From WHTB01 sp050699035 (GTDB lineage Bacteria > Actinomycetota > Actinomycetes > Propionibacteriales > Nocardioidaceae), in contig JBOHDE010000159.1 of NCBI GenBank assembly GCA_050699035.1, forward strand, positions 1 to 9,408: DNA of 9,408 nucleotides, given 5' to 3'. Below are positions 1-5,620 of this stretch, piece by piece. The notes under the pieces are model-generated. The model searched no databases. It worked only from the letters and a program-made list of their open reading frames with translations, and was not told the origin of the DNA. Every line of letters begins with the position of its first letter. The first letter of the stretch is position 1. A program made the position numbers and the translations under genes.

Positions 1-1
1 A

Positions 2-52
2 AGCCTGGTCAACATCATCAGCACGAACGAAATTCTGCGGCACACCCGATGA
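2..52 (+). CDS. C-terminal tail of an unidentified upstream gene (partial)
   Basis: Frame 2 of the plus strand is open from the window edge to a TGA at 50-52 and encodes SLVNIISTNEILRHTR. Thirteen of its 16 codons end in G or C, as in the clear genes here, while the other two forward frames do not show this. That fits the 3' end of a gene running into the window. The terminator-like hairpins at 102-119 and 152-171 lie just downstream on the same strand and support a gene end here. The piece is too short to assign a family. In mycobacteria the pimB' gene is converged upon by an acyl-CoA ligase gene, but I see no basis to call this tail one. Confidence 0.4.
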   Translation, partial: SLVNIISTNEILRHTR

Positions 53-101
53 TCCCAACCCCAAGCCCACAGTCCACGAAGGCGCGCTCTTTGTGCGACA
101 G

Positions 102-119
102 GCTCAATTGGGCAATTTT
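102..119 (+). terminator. Weak hairpin with T-run (first of a tandem pair)
   Basis: GCTC (102-105) can pair with GGGC (110-113), with one G-U pair, around an AATT loop, followed by AATTTT (114-119). It is the weaker relative of the hairpin at 152-171 and shares with it the 16-nt word CAATTGGGCAATTTTC (105-120 and 157-172). Placed after the gene tail ending at 52, it may act as a first terminator. A protein-binding site is the alternative. Confidence 0.3.
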
Positions 120-172
120 CGACCCGGATCCCGCCGAATCGAGGTCGAATTTTGCCCAATTGGGCAATTTTC
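105..172. repeat. Direct repeat pair CAATTGGGCAATTTTC, 52 bp apart
   Basis: The 16-nt word at 105-120 recurs exactly at 157-172. Matches continue in the flanks with single mismatches (GGC/T before, then ACC after one changed base). Both copies are much richer in A/T than their surroundings. They underlie the two hairpin plus T-run elements described separately. Confidence 0.7.
152..171 (+). terminator. Intrinsic terminator between convergent genes
   Basis: TTGCCC (152-157), loop AATT (158-161) and GGGCAA (162-167) form a perfect 6-bp stem. It is followed immediately by TTTT (168-171), the classical Rho-independent layout and rare in so GC-rich a genome. It lies between the plus-strand gene tail (ends at 52) and the minus-strand glycosyltransferase (ends at 221). 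The stem could also form in the minus-strand transcript, but the trailing bases there are AAATTC, so it looks stronger for the plus strand. The 16-bp core is also a perfect palindrome, so an operator cannot be excluded. Confidence 0.5.
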
Positions 173-220
173 CACCTCGCCCCTACGGCCCGCCCAACAC
201 CACCACAGCCCGGCCGCGGC

Positions 221-1342
221 CTAGGACAGCAGGCGCTCGAGTACGTCGACGCTGGCGTCCCAGGTCCACTCGGCCGACACCCAGTTCCGCCCCCGCGACC
301 CCATCGCGGCCGCCGCGGACCGGTCGGCCAGCAGCGGCGCCAGCCGGGCCGCCACCGCCACCGGGTTGTGGGGGTCGACCACCCACCCGGTGTCGCCATG
401 TCGCACGGTCTCCGAGGCGCCGCCGGAGTCGCCGACCAGCACCGGCAGACCGGCCGCCGCCGCCTCCAGGCAGACGATCCCGAGTGCCTCGGGCTCCAGT
501 CCGCCGAGCCGGGTACGGCACGGCATCGCAAACACGTCACCCGCGTCGACGTACGCCGGAACCTCCTCCCACGGCACGCTCCCGGCCAGCACGACGGAAC
601 CATCGAGACCGGCCGCCAGCCGCTCGACCGCGGCACGAGCGGGCCCGTCGCCCACCAGCAGCAACCGCGCCGACGGCACCGCGTCGAGCACCCGCGGCCA
701 CGCTCGTACCAGCGTGTCCTGGCCCTTGCGCGCCACCATCCGGGCCGTGCAGACCGCCACCGGCGCGTCAGCCGGCAGCCCCAGCCGGGTCCGCACCGCC
801 GCTCCCCCGGCGCCCGGCGCGAAGCGCGCGACATCCACCCCCGGCGCCAGCCGCTGCATCCGCGCCGCCGCACCGGGCGACAGCGCCGACGCGATCCAGT
901 TCCGGCACCAGCCACTGACGAACGTCAGCACGTCGCAGCCGGCACCGATCCGCCGCAGCGCCCGCCGCGTACCCGGCACCTGCGCCCACCACGTCTCGTG
1001 CCCGTGCGTCATCGCGACCACCCGGCGCGCCCCCGCCGCCCGCAGGTCACCCGCGAGCAGACCGAGTGGAGCCGCAGCACCGAACAGCACCCGGTCACAC
1101 CCGTACGCCCGGAGTGCCTGCCGCACCCGCCGCGCGACGAGGGGGGTCGGCAGCAGCATCGAGGTGGGGTCGCGTACGACCGGAAAGGCCAACCCCGCAT
1201 CGAAATCCGCGGATCCCGGCATCGATGCCGTGTAGACCACCACCTCGTCCGGAGGCAGCCTCGACACCAGCGCGAACACGAACGACTCGATGCCGCCGCG
1301 CCTGGTCGGGAAGTCGTTGGTCACGACCAGCGTGCGGCTCAC
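221..1342 (-). CDS. pimB: GT4 glycosyltransferase, PimB'-like phosphatidylinositol mannoside mannosyltransferase
   Basis: The 373-aa protein resembles the mycobacterial PimB' enzyme (Rv2188c), which transfers mannose from GDP-mannose to PIM1 at the inner face of the plasma membrane. It begins VSRTLVVTNDFPTRRGGIES, with the GT4 glycine loop at 15-20. An HGHE motif (113-116) follows. R201 and K206 (ARMVARKGQD) are the expected donor-phosphate contacts. FAMPCRTR (271-278) and the EX7E pair E285/E293 close the C-terminal Rossmann fold. The GTG start at 1342 gives a full-length family N-terminus. Its last base pairs form GTGA with the stop of the M48 gene (4-nt overlap), and AGGA lies 6 nt upstream, so translation is probably coupled. 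The upstream extension of the frame runs antisense inside the M48 gene and is rejected. The family is secure; the exact acceptor is inferred from similarity and the neighbouring NlpC/P60 and nuclease genes. Confidence 0.85.
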   Translation of the reverse strand: MSRTLVVTNDFPTRRGGIESFVFALVSRLPPDEVVVYTASMPGSADFDAGLAFPVVRDPTSMLLPTPLVARRVRQALRAYGCDRVLFGAAAPLGLLAGDLRAAGARRVVAMTHGHETWWAQVPGTRRALRRIGAGCDVLTFVSGWCRNWIASALSPGAAARMQRLAPGVDVARFAPGAGGAAVRTRLGLPADAPVAVCTARMVARKGQDTLVRAWPRVLDAVPSARLLLVGDGPARAAVERLAAGLDGSVVLAGSVPWEEVPAYVDAGDVFAMPCRTRLGGLEPEALGIVCLEAAAAGLPVLVGDSGGASETVRHGDTGWVVDPHNPVAVAARLAPLLADRSAAAAMGSRGRNWVSAEWTWDASVDVLERLLS

Positions 1343-2592
1343 CCGTTGTCCTGCGCCCACCGCCGGGCCAGCTCGATCCGCTGCACGCTCGACGGGTGGG
1401 TGGCGAACGCCAGGTAGGTCCACCGGGGCGGCGTCAGGTCGGAGATGTTGTGGATGGCCAACCGCTGCTGCATCGAGATCACCGTCTCGGGCTGCCGGCT
1501 GAGCTCGAGCGCGTGCCGGTCCGCCCGGGCCTCCACCTGGCGGCTGATCCCGCTGGTGGCCGGCGCCAGCAGGAGGGCAGACACCGCCGCGAGCCCGAGC
1601 ACCACCGTGGCCGCCATCGGGTCCGCGGCACCCTCGACGCCGCGCCGCCGGACCCACCCGCTGCCGAGCACCCACCACAGCAGGGTGACCCCGGTCGCGC
1701 CGGCCAGCGCGGACAGGATCGAACCGGTCAGCACGTCGTTCGCGTCGGCGTGACCGAGCTCGTGCGCGACGATGACCTCGACCTCCTCCGGCGTCGCCTC
1801 CGCCAGCAGGTTGTCGTAGACGACGATCCGCCGCGTCGTGCCGAACCCGCTCACATAGGCGTTCAGGCTGGTCGTACGCCGCGACGCGTCGGCGACCAGC
1901 ACGTCGTCGACCTGCACCCCGTCGCGCTCGGCAAGCGTGAGCAGGTCGGTGCGCAGCGGTCCGGCCTGCATCGACGTGAACGAGTTGAACACCGGTTCGA
2001 ACAGCACCGGGTACGCGAACGACATCGCGAACGTCAGCACGACCGAGCCGAGACTCGCCGGCACGAACCACCAGCGCGGCATCCGCCGAGCCAGCCAGAC
2101 GAGCAGCAGCAGACCCGCGGCGGTCAGCCCGGCCGTGATCCCCAGCGCCTTCAGTCCGTCGACCAGCCAGGCGCCGAAGGACTGCGTCGACAGCTCCCAC
2201 ACCCGCAGCACCCGCCAGCGCCAGGCGCCGAGCGGCAGCGTCACCAGCCACCCCGCCGCGCTGACGCCGAGCACCGCCACCGGCACCTGCAGCCACCAGC
2301 GTCGTGACCTGCCCGCGAGCCGGCGCAGCAGTGCGAGCCCGGGCCGGGTCAGCGTCAGCCCGACCAGCAGAGCGAGCCCGACCAGCATCGAGAGGTACGT
2401 CGGCGGCCGAACCTGACCCGAGAACCGGTCACCGCGGCCGATCTCGGCGCCGGTGAACGACCGTCGCAGCTCAGCGGCCGACGGGTCGGGCAGGGTCCCC
2501 CACGGCACCAGCAGCCACAGCCCCAGGCCGAGCGCGACCAGCAGGGCGAGCAGCCAGCCGGCGGCGACCCGGCGCACACCGACGTCAGTCAC
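1339..2592 (-). CDS. M48 family membrane zinc metalloprotease (Ste24/CAAX protease-like)
   Basis: A 417-aa integral membrane protein with the M48 layout. Hydrophobic segments lie near residues 10-30, 66-81, 103-120, 152-168 and 178-198, and two more (about 288-309 and 327-345) follow the active site. The zinc motif is HELGH at 277-281, with H277 and H281 as ligands and E278 as general base. The third ligand is E354 in QVEARAD, with D358 completing the ExxxD pattern. NAYVSGFG (244-251) and the C-terminal ATHPSS (H399) are typical of Ste24-type proteases. Bacteria lack general CAAX prenylation, so the substrate is unknown; turnover of membrane proteins is the usual inference. The GTG start at 2592 overlaps the upstream protease-like gene by 8 nt (GTGACTGA) without a clear ribosome binding site, implying translational coupling. 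The stop overlaps the glycosyltransferase start. Confidence 0.9.
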   Translation of the reverse strand: MTDVGVRRVAAGWLLALLVALGLGLWLLVPWGTLPDPSAAELRRSFTGAEIGRGDRFSGQVRPPTYLSMLVGLALLVGLTLTRPGLALLRRLAGRSRRWWLQVPVAVLGVSAAGWLVTLPLGAWRWRVLRVWELSTQSFGAWLVDGLKALGITAGLTAAGLLLLVWLARRMPRWWFVPASLGSVVLTFAMSFAYPVLFEPVFNSFTSMQAGPLRTDLLTLAERDGVQVDDVLVADASRRTTSLNAYVSGFGTTRRIVVYDNLLAEATPEEVEVIVAHELGHADANDVLTGSILSALAGATGVTLLWWVLGSGWVRRRGVEGAADPMAATVVLGLAAVSALLLAPATSGISRQVEARADRHALELSRQPETVISMQQRLAIHNISDLTPPRWTYLAFATHPSSVQRIELARRWAQDNG

Positions 2593-3829
2593 CCGCCAGC
2601 CGCCCGAGGTAGTCGCGCCACTGCCGGGTCAGCGTCGGCACGTCGCTGTCCAGGGTCTCGGCCAGCGCTGCGTCGACGTCACCGCTCTTCAGCGCACTCT
2701 CGTACAGGCGCAGCAGCGCGTCCTCGCCCCGCTGGTCGGCGACCATCCGGCACACCAGCCAGGCCGCCTCGTACGATGCCCCGAGCCGGCCGGCGCGAGA
2801 GTCGAAGTCGTCCTTGCTGGGCAGCTGCTTCGGCACGCCGGACTTGCGTACCTGCCGAATGATCTGCGAGGCCGCCACCTCGACCGACACCGGCGCGTCG
2901 ACCAGCGCGACGTAGTCGGCGAAGCCCTCGACCAGCCACAGCGGCGCGTCGGTCGCCGCCGCTCCGGTCGCCGCGTGGGTCGCCTCGTGCGAGAGCACCA
3001 CCTGGGACCCGGTCGTGCCGAGGTCTTGGTAGACGGCCGGGTTGAGCACGATCCGGACCGGCGCGTCGGGGTCGCCGGCGCCGTCGGCAGTGGTGGTGAC
3101 GGCGGCGATCTCGTCGTAGTGTCCGGGCTCGCTGGCCAGCACGCCCTCCAACTGTTCGGCGTCGCGCGGCACCACCACGACGAGCCGCCCCGGCCAGTCC
3201 GTCACCACGTCCTGGACGTCGTCAACCGCACGTCTTGCCTGGGCGTCGATCCGCTCGGTCAGCCGCGGGTTCGCCGAGATCACCAGCGCGCTGCCGGCCT
3301 TGCGTACGCTGGCCTGCCCCAGCAGCCACTCCGGGATCCGCTCTCCGGTGGACCGCGCGATGTCGACGACCCGGGTGTCGTCACCCTCGCCGGTGAAGGT
3401 CACCAGCACCTCGGTGCTGACCGGCCGCCGGTCGTACCCGTCGATCGCCCAGCGCGCCTCCACGTCGGCGGTCCACCGGTCGGCGGCCCCGGCGCCACCG
3501 TTGGGGGAGACGAAGCGCAAGGTGTACGTCGAGAGCGGCAGGCGGCGCAGCATGCTGTAGAGCCCCGTGGCGCGCGCCTTCGCACTCGGGTCGAACGCGT
3601 TGGTGAACGCCTGCCGGTCGGCGTCGGCGACCGCCTGCTCGACCGTGAACAGCACCGACTCCGCATCGGCGGCCCGCTGGGTCTGCGGGTCGTCGGTCGC
3701 CGTCGGTTCGGGCACTGCCGCGCCGCGCGACCCGGTGTCTCGGCCGCCGACCAGCACCCCGATCACGCCCACCAGCGCCAGGACGACGGCGGCAGCCCAG
3801 ACGCCGGTGCGCCGCGAGGTGGTGGTCAC
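2585..3829 (-). CDS. Membrane-anchored putative zinc metallopeptidase (HEATH...E, peptidase-MA-like)
   Basis: The 414-aa protein has a short basic N-terminus (MTTTSRRTG) and one hydrophobic segment (about 11-28), so it is probably anchored with its body outside the cell. Residues 40-60 are a Pro/Thr/Asp-rich linker. Residues about 58-150 look like an independent alpha+beta domain. The C-terminal half carries SHEATH (280-285) and, 16 residues later, WLVEGFADY (298-306). This is the gluzincin pattern, with H281, H285 and E301 as zinc ligands and E282 as base. YEAAWLVCRMV (353-363) after it is typical of peptidase-MA-like folds. No substrate can be named. The GTG start at 3829 has AGGA 7 nt upstream. 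The same bases also form TAGGAT 6 nt before the start, so a leaderless message is possible. It heads a unit with the M48 protease and the glycosyltransferase. Confidence 0.75.
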   Translation of the reverse strand: MTTTSRRTGVWAAAVVLALVGVIGVLVGGRDTGSRGAAVPEPTATDDPQTQRAADAESVLFTVEQAVADADRQAFTNAFDPSAKARATGLYSMLRRLPLSTYTLRFVSPNGGAGAADRWTADVEARWAIDGYDRRPVSTEVLVTFTGEGDDTRVVDIARSTGERIPEWLLGQASVRKAGSALVISANPRLTERIDAQARRAVDDVQDVVTDWPGRLVVVVPRDAEQLEGVLASEPGHYDEIAAVTTTADGAGDPDAPVRIVLNPAVYQDLGTTGSQVVLSHEATHAATGAAATDAPLWLVEGFADYVALVDAPVSVEVAASQIIRQVRKSGVPKQLPSKDDFDSRAGRLGASYEAAWLVCRMVADQRGEDALLRLYESALKSGDVDAALAETLDSDVPTLTRQWRDYLGRLAGD

Positions 3830-3835
3830 CCCGCA

Positions 3836-3841
3836 ATCCTA
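3836..3841 (-). promoter_or_regulatory. Possible -10 element (TAGGAT) for the protease/glycosyltransferase unit
   Basis: On the minus strand TAGGAT (3841-3836) fits the actinobacterial TAnnnT -10 pattern and ends 6 nt before the GTG start at 3829. That spacing is common for leaderless transcripts. No good -35 is seen (GCCGAA at 3864-3859 with a 17-nt spacer). The same bases contain AGGA at ribosome-binding distance, so the two readings compete. A promoter somewhere in 3842-3896 is expected because the hairpin at 3897-3931 should separate this unit from nlpC. Confidence 0.3.
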
Positions 3842-3896
3842 GGGAGGGCCACCCCAGCTTCGGCGTGGAGCCACCCAGTCGGGGCCTGGACATGCA

Positions 3897-3931
3897 CGTG
3901 GGGGGTGACCGCGCAGTGGTCACCCCCCACG
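3897..3931 (-). terminator. Strong GC-rich hairpin after the NlpC/P60 gene
   Basis: A perfect 14-bp inverted repeat, CGTGGGGGGTGACC (3897-3910) and its complement (3918-3931), encloses a 7-nt loop. It begins 25 nt past the NlpC/P60 stop codon and ends before the next minus-strand gene. There is no T-run on either side, as is frequent for actinobacterial terminators. Its position suggests it ends the riboswitch-controlled transcript or protects its 3' end. Confidence 0.7.
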
Positions 3932-3956
3932 CACGCGTGGAGATCGGGGGTTGCGA

Positions 3957-4976
3957 TCAGCCGGGCCGGACCGCCCCGCTGTATGGCATCGAGTTGACCC
4001 CGGTCGTGGTGACGCCGCTGTTCGGGTTGGCCGCATGCACGATCTGGCCGTCGCCGATGTACATGCCGACGTGGCTGACCGGGTCGTAGTAGAACACCAG
4101 GTCGCCCGGCTGCAGCTGCGACTGGTCGACCGGCGTGCCACTGCCCTGCTGGGCGCTCGAGGAGTGCGGCAGCGAGACGCCCGCGGCGCCCCACGCACCC
4201 ATCGTCAGGCCGGAACAGTCCCAGCTGTCCGGGCCGGTGGCGCCGTAGGAGTACGCGTCACCGACCTGCTGCATGGCGTACTCGAGGGCGACCTTCGCCC
4301 GGCCGCTGGCCGGCACGTTGGGCAGCGCCAGGCGGTCGTCGGCGCGGGAGGCTTGCTCTTCGGCAGCGTGCTCGATCTGCAGCCGGCGACGCTCCTCGGC
4401 CTTGAGGCCGTCCAGCGTCTTCTCGGCCTTGGCCAGGTTGGCCTCGACGGTCTTGCGGTCTTTGGCGATCTGCTTGCGGTCGGCCGCGAGCTCCTTGAGC
4501 TCGGCCTCGACCTGCTTCTCGCGCAGCTCGAGCTGGTCGGACTTGGTGGCGAGCTCGCCGAGCAGCTCGCCCTGGTGCCGGTTGAACGCCTCGGAGGCGG
4601 CCAGGCCGTCCAGGAACTCGGTGGGGTCGTCGGCGAACAGCAGCTGCCCGGCCGGGCCGAGCGTCGTGCTCTGGGCCTGGTCGGCGATGACGTCGGCGAC
4701 CATCGCGCCGATCTCGTCGACCTCGGCGCGCTGGCTCTTCAGGTCGCGCTCAAGCGACTCGAGCCGATCGGCCTTGCGACCCATCTGGCTCTTGATCTCG
4801 TTGAGACGCTCCTGAGCGACCTCGGACTCGTGGTAGAGCTTGCCGACCTTCGCCTCGACCTCGTCGAGGCTCGGCTCCGCGTTGGCGGAGGGTACGGCCA
4901 GGGCGGTCAGCGCGAGAGCGGACACGCCGATACCGGCGATCATGCGGCGGGAGAGGTGGGCGCGGCCGTTAAACAC
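3957..4976 (-). CDS. Secreted coiled-coil NlpC/P60 peptidoglycan endopeptidase
   Basis: From the GTG at 4976 the protein has 339 aa. A signal peptide with RR (10-11) and a hydrophobic core (13-29) ends at a likely ANA|EP cleavage site after residue 33. Residues about 36-100 and 135-215 are charged heptad-rich coiled coil. The C-terminal NlpC/P60 (C40) domain, about 224-339, contains the nucleophile C254 in WDCSGLT, H302 in SHVGMYIG and a polar third residue H314 in QIVHAANP. Such enzymes cut D-Glu/meso-DAP links in peptidoglycan stems, and the coiled coil often acts as an autoinhibitory or regulatory segment (compare RipA-type and Rv2190c). The frame stays open up to 5141, but those codons overlap the riboswitch aptamer and precede the signal peptide, so that start is rejected. 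GAAGGGG (4994-4988) lies 11 nt upstream of the chosen start. The gene is monocistronic between the riboswitch and the terminator hairpin. Confidence 0.92.
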   Translation of the reverse strand: MFNGRAHLSRRMIAGIGVSALALTALAVPSANAEPSLDEVEAKVGKLYHESEVAQERLNEIKSQMGRKADRLESLERDLKSQRAEVDEIGAMVADVIADQAQSTTLGPAGQLLFADDPTEFLDGLAASEAFNRHQGELLGELATKSDQLELREKQVEAELKELAADRKQIAKDRKTVEANLAKAEKTLDGLKAEERRRLQIEHAAEEQASRADDRLALPNVPASGRAKVALEYAMQQVGDAYSYGATGPDSWDCSGLTMGAWGAAGVSLPHSSSAQQGSGTPVDQSQLQPGDLVFYYDPVSHVGMYIGDGQIVHAANPNSGVTTTGVNSMPYSGAVRPG

Positions 4977-4979
4977 GGG

Positions 4980-4998
4980 CGACGGGTCCCCTTCGTCG
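4980..4998 (-). promoter_or_regulatory. Hairpin presenting the NlpC/P60 ribosome binding site
   Basis: On the minus strand CGACG (4998-4994) pairs with CGTCG (4984-4980), leaving AAGGGGACC, including the Shine-Dalgarno bases, in the loop. It directly abuts the 3' strand of aptamer helix P1 and shares one base with it. This may be part of the expression platform. The role is inference; only the complementarity is seen. Confidence 0.3.
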
Positions 4999-5152
4999 TC
5001 AACGCCTACCGGGTTAGCTGACGGGTGCGGACTGAACGACTGCCCGACGGTGCATGCTGCACACCGCTTAACCCCAGTGCTGCTTGGGTCCCCGGCTCCG
5101 GAGGCAGCCTTCCCGAACTGCTTCCGAACTCGGCGCGGCACCTGTCGTTGAC
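4998..5152 (-). ncRNA. ydaO-type (cyclic di-AMP) riboswitch upstream of NlpC/P60
   Basis: The minus-strand leader carries the recognisable ydaO/yuaA aptamer words in order. CGGAGCCGGGGACCCA spans 5100-5085, GGGGTTAAGCGG spans 5075-5064, a variable stem-loop spans 5065-5049, and CCGCACCCGTCAGCTAAC lies at 5030-5013, followed by GGTAGGCG at 5010-5003. The ends close as helix P1: GTCAACG (5152-5146) pairs perfectly with CGTTGAC (5004-4998). The class binds cyclic di-AMP and is known to control cell-wall hydrolase genes in actinobacteria, usually reducing expression when ligand is bound. The location fits: 21 nt before the GTG start of a secreted NlpC/P60 enzyme. No intrinsic terminator is visible between aptamer and start, so control of translation or of Rho-type termination is more likely. 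Confidence 0.9.
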
Positions 5153-5189
5153 CTGGCTGGCCTACGTGATTCAGGCACCTAAGTCGTGA

Positions 5190-5218
5190 ACACTAGTGAG
5201 CCTCGCCGCAAGACGCAA
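5190..5218 (-). promoter_or_regulatory. Probable sigma-70-type promoter for the riboswitch-nlpC transcript
   Basis: On the minus strand TTGCGT (5218-5213) and TAGTGT (5195-5190) are separated by exactly 17 nt and match -35 TTGnnn and -10 TAnnnT patterns. The predicted transcription start, about 5183, lies some 30 nt before the aptamer. The rest of the 316-nt gap between the small cysteine protein (ends at 5293) and the nlpC start (4976) holds only this promoter and the riboswitch leader; 5219-5292 shows nothing clear. Confidence 0.5.
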
Positions 5219-5292
5219 TCCAGGCAGGGGTGTGTCGGTGGACGAGGTTCATCAGGTGGACGTCAAGCGCGTCACGCATTGCATACAACCGC

Positions 5293-5514
5293 TTACGCAC
5301 TGGCAATTTCGGGGCCGTCGAGAGGTGTCACCATCCGTAGCGGCGGGACCAGCCCCGAGGCCGCGAGCACGTCGAGCGCGCGCGCCTCGTCGGCGTCGAC
5401 GTGGACCTCCGGCGGCGCACCGAGCAGGACCGTGACCACGCAGTCGGCGCAGCCGTCACCGCGTACCGCACAGCTGTCGCAGTCGACCAGGATCGAGTCG
5501 TCGTCGGGAGCCAT
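5293..5514 (-). CDS. Small four-cysteine protein, actinobacterial conserved hypothetical
   Basis: The 73-aa protein begins MAPDDDSILVDCDSC and has two CxxC pairs (C12/C15 and C22/C25) separated by six residues, which suggests a zinc or other metal knuckle near the N-terminus. A hydrophobic strand, VVTVLLGAPP (26-35), follows, then an acidic helix and VPPLRMVTPL. I recall similar short proteins with the CxxC-x6-CxxC and VVTVLLG pattern in actinomycetes, but no function is known to me. The ATG at 5514 has a perfect GGAGG (5525-5521) 6 nt upstream, which fixes the start. It lies between the NYN gene and the riboswitch-controlled hydrolase. A 16-bp palindrome sits 3 nt upstream of the ribosome binding site. 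Confidence 0.75.
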   Translation of the reverse strand: MAPDDDSILVDCDSCAVRGDGCADCVVTVLLGAPPEVHVDADEARALDVLAASGLVPPLRMVTPLDGPEIASA

Positions 5515-5528
5515 CAGGGACCTCCAAT

Positions 5529-5544
5529 CGGCCGATATCGGCCG
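5529..5544. promoter_or_regulatory. 16-bp perfect palindrome CGGCCGATATCGGCCG before the small cysteine gene
   Basis: The palindrome lies 3 nt upstream of GGAGG, the ribosome binding site of the four-cysteine gene. It could be an operator for a dimeric regulator, or in RNA a hairpin next to the Shine-Dalgarno. Its perfect symmetry is seen; any binding protein is unknown. Confidence 0.4.
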
Positions 5545-5565
5545 CTGTTTTCGTGGCGCTGTGTC

Positions 5566-5606
5566 GTGGCGGGAAAGCCGACACCGACGACGCTAGGCCC
5601 CGCCAC
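5566..5606 (-). terminator. Possible terminator hairpin after the NYN gene
   Basis: GTGGCGGG (5566-5573) and CCCGCCAC (5599-5606) form an 8-bp stem. GCC/GGC (5577-5579 with 5596-5598) adds 3 bp inside after an AAA bulge. It lies 15 nt beyond the TAG stop of the NYN gene at 5621. The remaining loop is long (16 nt) and there is no T-run, so this is tentative. Confidence 0.35.
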
Positions 5607-5620
5607 CGACAGTTCGGCCG

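Noticed and set aside
1343..2296. Upstream part of a 691-codon minus-strand open frame continuing above the glycosyltransferase
   Set aside because: It lies in another frame within the M48 gene on the same strand, is a low-complexity Arg/Ala/Gly sequence, and the glycosyltransferase family N-terminus begins at the GTG at 1342.
49..2307. Plus-strand open frames at 49-918, 152-1417, 366-1235 and 1066-2307
   Set aside because: They are Pro/Arg-rich shadows of the glycosyltransferase and M48 genes in GC-rich sequence.
2453..5021. Long plus-strand open frames at 2453-3997 and 3951-5021
   Set aside because: They are antisense to the two protease-type and hydrolase genes, have skewed Arg/Gly/Val or Leu/Val composition, and run across the riboswitch-free intergenic hairpin. 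No domain is seen.
4977..5141. Longer NlpC/P60 start at 5141
   Set aside because: The extra 55 codons would translate the riboswitch aptamer and place the signal peptide internally.
5251..5256. TTGACG-like hexamer at 5246-5241 as a -35 for nlpC
   Set aside because: No acceptable -10 follows at 16-18 nt; the TTGCGT/TAGTGT pair at 5218-5190 is better.
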